From positions 1 to 37,684 of the forward strand of contig QXWX01000067.1 in NCBI GenBank assembly GCA_009911175.1: 37,684 bases of DNA, given 5' to 3'. Positions 8,130 to 15,077 of this stretch are shown piece by piece. The position numbers and the translations under genes are program-made. The notes under the pieces were generated by a model. The model saw nothing but the letters and a program-made list of their open reading frames with translations, did not search any database and was not told the DNA's origin. The stretch comes from Lachnospiraceae bacterium. GTDB taxonomy: Bacteria; Bacillota_A; Clostridia; Lachnospirales; Lachnospiraceae. Position 1 is the first letter of the stretch, and each line of letters begins with the position of its first letter.

Positions 8130-8480
8130 AAGCTTAAATGTTAAATCGAATACATTTTATGTATCTCTGAAAAAATTTTCTTTGTCAATATAATTTCATA
8201 AATTATATTGTCTGCCTTCTTGTATCTTTAATTATTAGAAGACTACTTATCATACATTCTAACAATTAGTATTCGTTACATTTTTCTATAGCTTTATATA
8301 CCGAAAATCCCCATACATACGCCTGGGGAACATTAAAATTTATTCTTTTATGAAATCCTATGAACAATCACTATATTTTTATCTATTATCTCTGACCAAT
8401 ACTTCACTCCCACCCCGTTACACGAATAAAGTCACCTATCCGCCTATTTTCACCACATCCAACCAGTGCTATTCTATCCG
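8130..8480. other. Noncoding stretch with two hairpins
   Basis: There is no gene here. It contains an AT-only inverted repeat CAATATAATTT/AAATTATATTG near 8184-8208, a hairpin TCCCCA/TGGGGA followed on the minus strand by TTTTC (8303-8329), and one copy of the 10-mer TTACACGAAT (8418-8427) that recurs upstream of uvrB. Confidence 0.6.
8303..8329 (-). terminator. Possible intrinsic terminator
   Basis: A six-bp GC-rich stem (8308-8313 with 8324-8329) followed by TTTTC on the minus strand, downstream of the truncated uvrB frame. Moderate strength. Confidence 0.4.
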
Positions 8481-8825
8481 TTATGCCACCTCTAAGGACG
8501 CATAAATGGACAAATCAGCACCAAATAACCCCCGTTTTCCACCATTTTCGTAGTAGGACACAAAATACTCCACTGCATTCTCAGGGAACATCTCCTTGAA
8601 TTCTCCGTATAGCTGCGCTGCAAGCGTCTTGTTGTGGGCGATGACCAGCGTCGGCTTCTGCAATTCCTGAATGACATTTGCCATCGTAAATGTCTTGCCG
8701 GAACCTGTAACCCCTAGTAAAGTCTGGAATTGATTGCCCTCCTTGAAGCCTTTGACCAGCTCGGCGATGGCCTGCGGCTGGTCGCCTGTGGGCTTGTAGG
8801 GGGCTTGTAATTTGAACTCTGGCAT
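8481..8825 (-). pseudogene. uvrB: uvrB 5' fragment (excinuclease ABC subunit B, truncated)
   Basis: GGAGG lies 8 nt before the ATG at 8825. Residues 1-92 are clean UvrB: the [10 protein letters not shown] box, Walker A GVTGSGKT (38-45), [14 protein letters not shown] and ending EYFVSYY. From residue 93 (about position 8550) the sequence stops matching UvrB, which should continue DYYQPEAY, and a foreign tail of about 22 residues leads to a stop. Full UvrB is about 660 residues, so helicase domains 2-6 are missing. The natural ribosome site and upstream region suggest the 5' end is the native chromosomal gene, broken by an insertion or deletion that now brings in the AT-rich island. Confidence 0.88.
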
Positions 8826-9044
8826 ATGAAAACCTCCAATTTGTGACCGAAAAAAGTTTGCCTATTCGCCCGAAATTCGTGTAATTTGATTTTCGATTCG
8901 TGTAAAATGGGCTTGCAAAGCTGGCGAATAAGCGTTAAAATAGCACTTACACGAATGCAGGTCACAAAACCGTATTTTTGAAACGAAACAACACTGAATA
9001 ACACCAACCAGTACAGATAGTATTATCCAGTCATTTGGTTTTTC

Positions 9045-9050
9045 ATTATA
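9045..9050 (-). promoter_or_regulatory. Possible uvrB -10 box with upstream LexA-like site
   Basis: TATAAT on the minus strand. Upstream, at 9084-9095, is GAACTTTTGTTC, which fits the Gram-positive LexA box (GAAC-N4-GTTC) expected for uvrB. No good -35 is seen at 17 nt, and the LexA-like site lies inside a terminator-like hairpin, so the assignment is tentative. Confidence 0.4.
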
Positions 9051-9061
9051 ACATATAAGTC

Positions 9062-9106
9062 AAAAAAAGTACAGACCAAAATCGAACTTTTGTTCTGTAC
9101 TTTTTT
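9062..9106 (-). terminator. Strong bidirectional terminator after integrase
   Basis: A long stem pairs AAAAAAGTACAGA with TCTGTACTTTTTT and also pairs CAAAA with TTTTG. T-tracts are present on both strands. It begins about 30 nt after the integrase stop and would insulate the recombinase operon from uvrB. Confidence 0.8.
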
Positions 9107-9137
9107 CATGCGATTTGATTATGCCAGTATCTTATTT

Positions 9138-10421
9138 TCATGCAAGAAACTCACTGATTTGTTCTATATAATTATCTTCTGAAAAATCTGTACCGCTTTC
9201 ACATTCTTCCTTTGGGATTACTTCATCAATAAACGGCTGGAGATCGTCTAAGCAGTCCTCAATGATTTCGGCAGTGTCTCCATAAACATCTATGGTGATA
9301 ATTTCTTTCGCATGTCCCATGAGCTGTGATACCGCTTTAGGATTAAAATTGTTCTTTAATAAGATAGTGCAGAAGGTGCTTCGCAGATCATGCCATCTTA
9401 TATCAGGCAGTCCATTGTCCTCCAACAGCTTCTTATAATGCCTCCAGTGAAAATCCTTGCTTCTCGGACGCCCATAGGTGGAACAGCAGATATAATCCAA
9501 GTCCTGAAATGTGCCTGACCGCCTTCTGCGGTTTTTCTCATACACTTTTCTTTCTTCCAGAATGGCTTCAAACACATAATCCGGTATGGGGATGGTTCGG
9601 TAGCTGGACGGCGTTTTCAATCCAATTTCCTGTTTTGTAAACATCTTAGCCGGGAAGTCCCCGGCAGTCGTGTTTGGCTTCTTGCCTAACTGCCGCTGTA
9701 CCTTTAATGTCCGGTTGATATAATCTATATCCGAATATTTTACCCCATTGATTTCACACCGCCTCAATCCCAACAGTACTGCAAAAAGTACCTGCATATG
9801 GATTGGCGTTTCCCTGCTCGCTTCAATGAGCGTTAAAACCTGCTCCATATTCAGCGTCTTTTGTAAATCAATGTTCCGGGTATGATAGGCTTTCTTCTCT
9901 ACCTGTTTTGGCAAAGCAACATCAATCGTCGGATTTATGGAAATGATCTTCTTATTCACAGCATACTGCATGGACGTGTTCATCACCGTTTTTACCAATC
10001 TTGCGATAGAAACGGAAGCAGCCGCTTCTTCATAATAAAGGCTCTGGATATGGCTCCGTTTGATTTCCGTCATTCTGATGTTGCCCATCGCTGGAATCAC
10101 ATGGTTATTCACAATATTGGAATAGGTTTCATAGGAACCGCTTGTAATGCGTGGGCGCATTTCTTTTTCAAGCCAGAACAGCATAAAGTCTTTCACTTTT
10201 ACGCTGGTATATACCACATATGTGCCGGAATATAATTCGCCCAGCGTCTTGTCCCTGTCCGTGTTCGCCGCTTTCTTTGTAGCAAATCCGGATTTCTGCT
10301 GTGGTATTTTTGTCCCGTCCGCATAAATCAGAACCACACGATAGCCAAACTTATTCTTAATCGGCGTGACGTTATAAACCTTCCAGTCCACAAACTGCTG
10401 TAATTTTAAATCAAATTCCAT
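9138..10421 (-). CDS. Tyrosine recombinase/integrase (second of a tandem pair)
   Basis: 427 residues from the ATG at 10421, which lies 2 nt after the stop of the preceding recombinase; AAGGAACAGGA serves as ribosome site. The order is an N-terminal AP2-like arm-binding region (about 10-70), a SAM-like core-binding domain (about 75-170) and the catalytic domain. Catalytic residues visible are Arg220 (GLRRCE), Lys269 (LKTPSSYR), His344 and Arg347 (WHDLRSTF), His370 (GHAK) and nucleophile Tyr380. All are present, so it should be active in excising or inserting the ICE. The acidic C-terminal tail after Tyr380 is unusually long (about 45 residues). Confidence 0.92.
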   Translation of the reverse strand: MEFDLKLQQFVDWKVYNVTPIKNKFGYRVVLIYADGTKIPQQKSGFATKKAANTDRDKTLGELYSGTYVVYTSVKVKDFMLFWLEKEMRPRITSGSYETYSNIVNNHVIPAMGNIRMTEIKRSHIQSLYYEEAAASVSIARLVKTVMNTSMQYAVNKKIISINPTIDVALPKQVEKKAYHTRNIDLQKTLNMEQVLTLIEASRETPIHMQVLFAVLLGLRRCEINGVKYSDIDYINRTLKVQRQLGKKPNTTAGDFPAKMFTKQEIGLKTPSSYRTIPIPDYVFEAILEERKVYEKNRRRRSGTFQDLDYICCSTYGRPRSKDFHWRHYKKLLEDNGLPDIRWHDLRSTFCTILLKNNFNPKAVSQLMGHAKEIITIDVYGDTAEIIEDCLDDLQPFIDEVIPKEECESGTDFSEDNYIEQISEFLA

Positions 10422-10422
10422 A

Positions 10423-11616
10423 TTATCCTGTTCCTTCCCTGCCTTCAGGAGCAAAAGCATCATTCATAAAGGCAATAATCTTTTCTTTCTCATCCATGAC
10501 GTCGCAATAATATTCAAAAGTCGTATTGACAGAACTATGTCCCAATAACCCTGATATTTTCGCAAGCGGAACACCCTGCTCCACCAAAATGGTGGCAAAC
10601 ATATGGCGAAGTCCATGCACGGTTACGGCAGGAAGCCCATTCCGCACACACAGCTTTGTCAAAGCATTGTTCATGGCAGACAGGCTATGTACCTTTCCAT
10701 TTGCCTGACAACTGATATAATCGTTATCAATAAAAGCCTCCTGCATCTTCTCTTTATACATATCTATCTGACATTTTCTTTTCTCCAACTCCGTAATAAT
10801 GACCTCCGGCACACGCAATACCCGGAAACTGTTGGGCGTTTTGGGATCACGTTCGATTGAAATATTTTCTTCAATCCTGCTGCCCTCTTTTATGATTGGG
10901 TTTGCAACAATCTGCCTGCTGATTTTCACACTACGATGTTCTAAATCAAAGTCGGAAAATTTCAGTCCATAGATTTCGCCTTTTCGCAGTCCGCAAAACA
11001 GTCCCAACAGAATTTCCAGATACCAGTTATCCTTTGAAGCCGCCTGAAGGAGTATTTTTATTTTCTCCCTGCTGAGAATCACGATATTGGGTTTCTTTCG
11101 CTTATACGGTTTTGTTTCCGGCACAGGATTCACATTGATATAGCCCTCTATGACTGCCTCTTTCATGGCAAGATTCAAAATTTCCCGCCCTTTGTTTCCT
11201 GCCGAAACACAAGCTCTTGATGTCCTCTCCAGAAGTCCGTCCAGGTATTCCACGCTGACAAACCTCATCTTTATATCATAATCAATGTTTGGGATAATCA
11301 AGTCATATAAGGTGTATGCCCCAACCATTCTTGTTGTCGTTTCAATTCTTTTTGAAAACACTTCTTCAAACCAATAGATAAGATAATCTTTAAAGAGGAC
11401 GTCTTTATTGGATTTGCCTGAAAGCTGCTGTTTCCGCAACAGCGTATTAAATTCTTCCTCGCATTTCCGATAACTGGCCTCTGCCTCTGCCTGACTGGAA
11501 AATCCGCCTTTCTTTCCATATTTAACAATGCCATTATCTTGCAGTGCCTTTGTACGGTGATACCATGAATTTCGTTCAAAAAAAGCAACACTCTTTTCCT
11601 GTGTTTTCTTTCCCAT
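10423..11616 (-). CDS. Tyrosine recombinase/integrase (first of a tandem pair)
   Basis: 397 residues from the ATG at 11616, with GGAGG 8 nt upstream (a start at 11649 would bury that site). It has an N-terminal arm-binding region, a core-binding domain and the full catalytic set: Arg211 (CGLRKGE), Lys259 (PKTPNSFR), His334 and Arg337 (HGLRHMF), His360 (GHSSV) and Tyr370 (FEYYCD). It differs clearly from the downstream recombinase, so the pair is not a recent duplication. Both are translated from one message behind the excisionase gene, which suggests joint action on the same attachment sites or two different sites. Confidence 0.92.
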   Translation of the reverse strand: MGKKTQEKSVAFFERNSWYHRTKALQDNGIVKYGKKGGFSSQAEAEASYRKCEEEFNTLLRKQQLSGKSNKDVLFKDYLIYWFEEVFSKRIETTTRMVGAYTLYDLIIPNIDYDIKMRFVSVEYLDGLLERTSRACVSAGNKGREILNLAMKEAVIEGYINVNPVPETKPYKRKKPNIVILSREKIKILLQAASKDNWYLEILLGLFCGLRKGEIYGLKFSDFDLEHRSVKISRQIVANPIIKEGSRIEENISIERDPKTPNSFRVLRVPEVIITELEKRKCQIDMYKEKMQEAFIDNDYISCQANGKVHSLSAMNNALTKLCVRNGLPAVTVHGLRHMFATILVEQGVPLAKISGLLGHSSVNTTFEYYCDVMDEKEKIIAFMNDAFAPEGREGTG

Positions 11617-11635
11617 TCCTATCACCTCCGCACAT

Positions 11636-11824
11636 TTAGCTCGCTCCATTTAACCATTGATCAAATCCCTCTTTGGGAACCCGGTACAGCTTTCCTATTT
11701 TTATTACCCTGAACGGTTTCTGACTCTCATAGGCTTCATCCAGAAATGCGTATGCCTTGCTTCTGCCAATACCCAATAGCTTTTGAATGTCATCAGCGTC
11801 ATAAACCTGTTTTTGCAAATTCAT
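11636..11824 (-). CDS. xis: Excisionase-like winged-helix protein (Xis)
   Basis: 62 residues from the ATG at 11824; a GTG at 11842 directly abuts GGAGG, so the start is uncertain. The fold pattern is that of MerR-like helix-turn-helix excisionases: YDADDIQKLLGIGRSKAYAF forms the recognition helix, then FRVIKIGKLYRVPKEGFDQWL forms the wing. Such proteins bend attachment-site DNA and steer recombinases toward excision. Its end overlaps the leader of the first recombinase gene, making an xis-int-int unit. Confidence 0.85.
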   Translation of the reverse strand: MNLQKQVYDADDIQKLLGIGRSKAYAFLDEAYESQKPFRVIKIGKLYRVPKEGFDQWLNGAS

Positions 11825-11936
11825 GGTATCTATATCAGTCACCTCCCGAAATACAAAAGGGACTGCTTGCTATTATCATAGCTTTACAATCCCTTCCCGT
11901 CTAATGTGCGAATTTTCAAATCGCATCCTTGACTTT

Positions 11937-12476
11937 TCAATTATCCTTGTTCTCACCGCAATACCTTTTCCTTATTAAATAATCGTATCCCTGCCTGCTG
12001 TTGCAAAACATACAGGTATCTTTTAAATTTTGAGTCTTATCTGCCCTCTGGATAAAATGCTCTTTGGAATCATAAAAGGGTTTTGCACATATTGGGCATA
12101 AGCACATTAAAATCGGTTTATCCCGTTTTCTCATTCCTGTGCTGGAGCATAACGCTTTATCAACCTTCATCATTTGCTGCCTGTCCAATGTCCCGATATA
12201 ATCTCCCAGTCTCTTTTTGTCCAATGTTCGGACTTGCTCTAACAGCACAACAGAATCTTTTTCCAGACCTTGCATATCTGCCGGAACCGGGACATGCGTG
12301 GGCATTTTTGACTTTGGCCTGCTTGTAATTGCTGCCACAATTACGGTTGGGCTGTATTGATTCCCTCTGTTATTCTGAATCACTAATACCGGACGGTATC
12401 CGCCCTGTTCGCTTCCGAAAACGGGATTTAAGTCTGCACGGTAAATATCTCCACGTCTGATTTTTCTTTCTTCCAT
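11937..12476 (-). CDS. MazF/PemK-family toxin with C-terminal zinc-binding tail
   Basis: 179 residues from the ATG at 12476, with GGAGG 11 nt upstream; earlier ATGs at 12494 and 12533 exist, and the first overlaps the ribosome site. Residues 8-109 form the MazF barrel ([35 protein letters not shown]), an endoribonuclease. The extra tail has CPIC at 127-130 and CMFC at 155-158, a likely zinc site for RNA or DNA binding. No MazE-like antitoxin is next to it, so it may be a regulator or a solitary toxin for ICE maintenance. It precedes xis on the same strand. Confidence 0.82.
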   Translation of the reverse strand: MEERKIRRGDIYRADLNPVFGSEQGGYRPVLVIQNNRGNQYSPTVIVAAITSRPKSKMPTHVPVPADMQGLEKDSVVLLEQVRTLDKKRLGDYIGTLDRQQMMKVDKALCSSTGMRKRDKPILMCLCPICAKPFYDSKEHFIQRADKTQNLKDTCMFCNSRQGYDYLIRKRYCGENKDN

Positions 12477-12549
12477 AATAAAAATGTCCTCCATAATCTT
12501 TACTTCCTGAATCCAGTCTGATTTTTCTTTCATGGCGGAAAATATAAAT

Positions 12550-12651
12550 TTACAGAATACATCTTGCCTGCCGAAAAAACCTGCATTTCAGGTATGTATC
12601 AGCCGAACACAAAAGCATGGCTTTTTGATTATTCTTTAAGAATATTTTCAT
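12550..12651 (-). CDS. Possible 33-residue small ORF
   Basis: An ATG at 12651 gives [20 protein letters not shown] and continues to a TAA at 12550. It lies across the large hairpin 12602-12665 and lacks a clear ribosome site, so it may be only an effect of the hairpin sequence. Confidence 0.15.
   Translation of the reverse strand: MKIFLKNNQKAMLLCSADTYLKCRFFRQARCIL
12574..12592 (-). terminator. Weak intrinsic terminator upstream of MazF gene
   Basis: A short CCTG/CAGG stem followed by TTTTTT on the minus strand. With the large hairpin at 12602-12665 it could attenuate read-through from the sigma-factor region into mazF-xis-int. Confidence 0.4.
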
Positions 12652-12665
12652 GTTTTGTGTCCGGC
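12602..12665 (-). other. Long imperfect hairpin
   Basis: Arms 12602-12618 and 12650-12665 pair around GCCG(A/G)ACACAAAA and its complement, with an inner ATTCTTTAAGAAT palindrome in the loop. It is a candidate RNA structure in the leader of the recombination operon. Confidence 0.55.
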
Positions 12666-13024
12666 TACCACTTTTAGCCTGATAAGCCTATTTGTCCTCG
12701 ACACCCCGGCTTACATATCTACCGCTTTTACGGCAAACATAGGGAAGTCACCAAACGACTGGCTGCTGGCCAGTTCCACGGGAATAGAACCCCTCCGGGG
12801 ATCGCCCGGAGCCGCCCTCATTGGTTGCGGCGTTTTTACACCTGATGGGTATTTACGCTCGACCTGTGACTGGACGGGAGTATCATTGTCCCTGCTGCCT
12901 GTTATCGCCTTACCAGTAGCAAGCTGGCAGTTATAGCCCGGTATTTTCCGCTCCTTAAATGAGGATAGGACAGCCGCAAACCATTGTCTTTTTATCTGTG
13001 CGATTTCGATGCCTTTATCTCCAT

Positions 13025-13111
13025 TTAGCTCATGGCGTACCTGCTAACGTGGCTTACGCTCATCACGATAACAACAGGAATGTATTTGATGAATGGGTAT
13101 GAAATTTTCAT
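13025..13111 (-). CDS. Possible 28-residue hydrophobic leader peptide
   Basis: An ATG at 13111 opens MKISYPFIKYIPVVIVMSVS, then HVSRYAMS and a stop. The start codon lies inside the hairpin 13088-13127, which would hide it when folded. Leader peptides of this size commonly control downstream genes by attenuation. There is no strong ribosome site (only GGTG upstream), so coding is uncertain. Confidence 0.3.
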   Translation of the reverse strand: MKISYPFIKYIPVVIVMSVSHVSRYAMS

Positions 13112-13142
13112 GGTACGAACCCATTCACCACATAAATGCAGA

Positions 13143-13179
13143 AAACAGGTGAAGGAATTTTTATCTCCCTCACCTGTTT
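13143..13179 (-). terminator. Terminator after sigma-factor gene
   Basis: The stem AAACAGGTGAGGGA / TCCTTCACCTGTTTT (with mismatches) lies 35 nt after the sigma-factor stop, and the minus strand runs into TTTTC. Confidence 0.6.
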
Positions 13180-13213
13180 CCTCACTAATCAGGCAAAACC
13201 CGAAAGTCCTTTT

Positions 13214-13690
13214 TTAATTTTTTTCAAAAAACTTTTTCAGGCTTTGCATTGCCCCGTGGATACTGTACTCTACTGCTCTGGTTGAGCATTGCTCCCGCTC
13301 TGCGATTTCCACATAGGTCAACTCCTGAAAATAATGCAGTATCATCCTTTTCTTCTGTTTTTCAGGCAGTTCGCTGATTGCTTTATGTAGCTTTTCTGTC
13401 TGAAGCTTGCGGAACACGATTTCCTCCATGCTGTCCGGCTTTTTCATCGCTCTCATATTCAAAGTGTTTTCCCACACCTCGGACTGCTCGATATGCCTGT
13501 CCACCACGTTAAGATATACCAAATCGCTTAATTCAAAAGAATCAAACGTGTCATACAGCACCTTGCTGATTTCAAGTTTATGTGATACACCTTGTCCATC
13601 TTTGAATGAAACGTAATACTGGCCATCTTTCTCGAATATCGTATAAGGATTGTACTTATCCTTTCTTCTTTTTGGGCGATTACCCTCCAT
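13214..13690 (-). CDS. Sigma-70-like factor (ICE-type)
   Basis: 158 residues with GGAGG 8 nt before the ATG. The N-terminal half is family-specific (NPYTIFEKDGQYYVSF). The C-terminal half, about residues 95-158, is a sigma region 4 helix-turn-helix: LPEKQKKRMILHYFQELTYV, then the EIAEREQCSTRAVEYSIHGA recognition helices. There is no clear region 2, as in the small sigma-like regulators (ORF7-like) of Tn916/Tn1549-type elements, which tune transfer or excision genes. It stands upstream of the mazF-xis-int unit and reads toward it. Confidence 0.8.
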   Translation of the reverse strand: MEGNRPKRRKDKYNPYTIFEKDGQYYVSFKDGQGVSHKLEISKVLYDTFDSFELSDLVYLNVVDRHIEQSEVWENTLNMRAMKKPDSMEEIVFRKLQTEKLHKAISELPEKQKKRMILHYFQELTYVEIAEREQCSTRAVEYSIHGAMQSLKKFFEKN

Positions 13691-14103
13691 ATCTTTTCCT
13701 CCAATCTGAATTTTTTTGTTGAAAATTCAGGTTGGAAGGCGGTGAGCGGCAACCGATGATGAATAACGCCCTGCGGCGTAATCCGGCAAAAAACGACAAA
13801 AGAAAAACCGCAAAGGCTGTCACACCTTTACGGTCTATGGAGAATTTATTTCTATTATGTAGAAATTTGACCTCTACTTGTGGGGTAGAAAACCCCCTTG
13901 TATTGGCAAGGATTTTTTTAACGGGTTTTCCGTCCCTTTATATCGTATATGAAAATAGAAATTGCTATTTGCAGGCAATAAAAATCCCTCCAAACTTGAA
14001 ACAGGTTTGGAGAGTGTTTGTTAAGTCTTTCGGGCATAGCAATACCGCCCACCAAATTGCTGTTTTTTTTATTTGGTGGACGTATCTACCTATGGTTCTG
14101 TAA
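13691..14103. other. Noncoding stretch with stacked hairpins
   Basis: No gene is supported here. It contains a stem ACCGTAAAGG/CCTTTGCGGT followed by TTTTTCTTTT on the minus strand (13795-13834, terminator), a CCTTG/CAAGG hairpin followed by ATTTTTTT on the plus strand (about 13899-13922), a CTCCAAAC/GTTTGGAG hairpin (about 13987-14012) and a CCACCAAAT/ATTTGGTGG hairpin (14049-14077). The pile-up of terminators separates the control module from the cargo. Confidence 0.6.
13795..13834 (-). terminator. Intrinsic terminator
   Basis: A ten-bp stem (13807-13816 with 13825-13834, one G-U pair) followed on the minus strand by TTTTTCTTTT, just upstream of the sigma-factor gene. It would stop read-through from the cargo into the sigma gene. 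Confidence 0.7.
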
Positions 14104-14146
14104 AAAGAAAAGCCGACAAACTGTGATTTCTCACATGTTCATCGGC
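14104..14146 (-). terminator. Terminator overlapping the end of KTR gene 1
   Basis: A stem of about 15 bp (14112-14126 with 14131-14146) with loop GAAA, followed on the minus strand by TTTTCTTTTT. The KTR stop codon (14131-14133) and last codons form the upstream arm. The same layout follows all four KTR genes. Confidence 0.85.
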
Positions 14147-14337
14147 TCTGCATCTAATGTGTCTGGCTCTTTGATGACTGTTACTTGTAAATTTGTTACC
14201 TTTATCAATATTTCTTGTTTACATTTTGGGCAGTAAAGGGGAAAATTCCTGAGTTCTGTATCCTTCCGCATTTTTAACCTTGTTTTATTTCCGCAGACAG
14301 GGCATAATAGCCACTCGGCATTACTTACTACTCCCAT
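14131..14337 (-). CDS. Cysteine-rich KTR-domain protein, copy 1
   Basis: About 68 residues. Two CxxC pairs, LCPVCGNKTR and YCPKCKQE, form a zinc ribbon; the KTR triplet names the family (PF14205). The tail TVIKEPDTLDAEP is nearly the same as in copy 2. The start is awkward: the best in-frame ATG (14337) lies inside the end of the ABC permease gene without a clear ribosome site, so it may rely on re-initiation, or its original start may be lost. It is the last gene of the ABC-transporter unit, followed directly by a terminator. Function unknown; a nucleic-acid or metal role is only a guess. Confidence 0.75.
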   Translation of the reverse strand: MGVVSNAEWLLCPVCGNKTRLKMRKDTELRNFPLYCPKCKQEILIKVTNLQVTVIKEPDTLDAEPMNM

Positions 14338-15077
14338 TTGAAAAAGCAAAGGGATACTCCGATACAAATGACAGCAAGTACCACCATAACAATCACTGGA
14401 ACAAAAGTCCTTTCTATCGGAAGTCCTAATGAAGCAGCTTTTAAAAGTTTGATCCCTTGCGTCAAAGGCAGAATACTCACTACTTTTTGCATTGCCTCCG
14501 GCATTACTTCATATGGCAGGGTTGCTCCTGAAAAAATAAGCATTGGGAAATAAAGCAGGCTTGCAATCACACCCGCAGTCTGAGAGTTCGGGGAAATGCC
14601 GCCCACCATCATGCCGATGCTGAATATGGATAACATAACCAATAGATAGCTGCCAAGAAAAGCAACTATGGAACCCTCCATACGAAATCCCCAAAAAACT
14701 GCCGAAACGATATAAAGCAGTATAAGCGATGCCACAGAATAGATTGTGTATATCGCAACCTGTACTGCCAAAATCATCCCAGGGCTGACGGGGGTAACTT
14801 TAAAACGTTTCAATATTTTTTTATTTCGGTAATCAGATACTACCAGCGGCAGGCCCATAACGCCGCCTGCACAAATCGAAATCGTTGTCAGAGCCCCAAA
14901 GGACTGCTCCAGAAACGTGTACTCCGCACCCGGAGAAGCAGGTTTATTGCCATAAATAGCGCCAAGCAGAATCAAAACCACAAGCGGAATACAAATTGCA
15001 AATATGACCATATTCATATCACGCAGAGAAAGTTTCATCTCATTTTTCAGCATTGTTCGAAATGTTTTCATTCTCAC
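14328..15077 (-). CDS. ABC-2 type transporter permease
   Basis: 249 residues. An N-terminal cytoplasmic helix (MKTFRTMLKNEMKLSLRD) is followed by six hydrophobic segments near 22-42, 62-80, 104-128, 136-160, 166-190 and 225-245, the ABC-2 membrane protein pattern. It overlaps the end of the ATPase gene by 38 nt, so the two are coupled and form one drug, lantibiotic or lipid exporter in the cell membrane. The substrate cannot be read from the sequence; a two-domain MerR sensor next door suggests a hydrophobic or cationic drug. Confidence 0.88.
   Translation of the reverse strand: MRMKTFRTMLKNEMKLSLRDMNMVIFAICIPLVVLILLGAIYGNKPASPGAEYTFLEQSFGALTTISICAGGVMGLPLVVSDYRNKKILKRFKVTPVSPGMILAVQVAIYTIYSVASLILLYIVSAVFWGFRMEGSIVAFLGSYLLVMLSIFSIGMMVGGISPNSQTAGVIASLLYFPMLIFSGATLPYEVMPEAMQKVVSILPLTQGIKLLKAASLGLPIERTFVPVIVMVVLAVICIGVSLCFFKWE

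Larger units (their letters stand above)
8826..9137. other. uvrB leader / ICE edge region
   Basis: 312 bp between uvrB and the integrase. It holds three copies of a 10-mer (ATTCGTGTAA at 8875-8884 and 8896-8905; its reverse complement at 8947-8956), a -10 box and a strong hairpin. The ICE/chromosome junction probably lies in or near it, but I cannot place the attachment site without the other element end. Confidence 0.5.
12534..13213 (-). other. Structured, GC-richer noncoding stretch
   Basis: 680 bp between the sigma factor and the MazF gene with no standard gene. Hairpins on either strand are at 12602-12665 (17-bp arms), 12758-12774, 12793-12811, 12876-12892, 13088-13127 and 13143-13179. 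A 110-codon stop-free frame (12714-13043, minus) reads like protein, for example RKIPGYNCQLATGK, but has no start codon in its first two-thirds; its first ATG is at codon 74. A 28-codon leader-like ORF overlaps its beginning. It is either a conserved structured RNA/attenuator or a decayed gene. Confidence 0.5.

Noticed and set aside
8830..9137. Assigning an exact attachment site
   Set aside because: Short repeats are present but the other ICE end is outside the window, so no direct repeat pair can be confirmed.
12655..12936. 93-codon plus-strand frame
   Set aside because: Antisense of the stop-free minus-strand frame; the minus reading is more protein-like, and neither has good start signals.
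13732..14103. 123-codon plus-strand frame in the hairpin-rich gap
   Set aside because: It crosses several terminator-like hairpins, has no family resemblance and has a sequence consistent with noncoding DNA.
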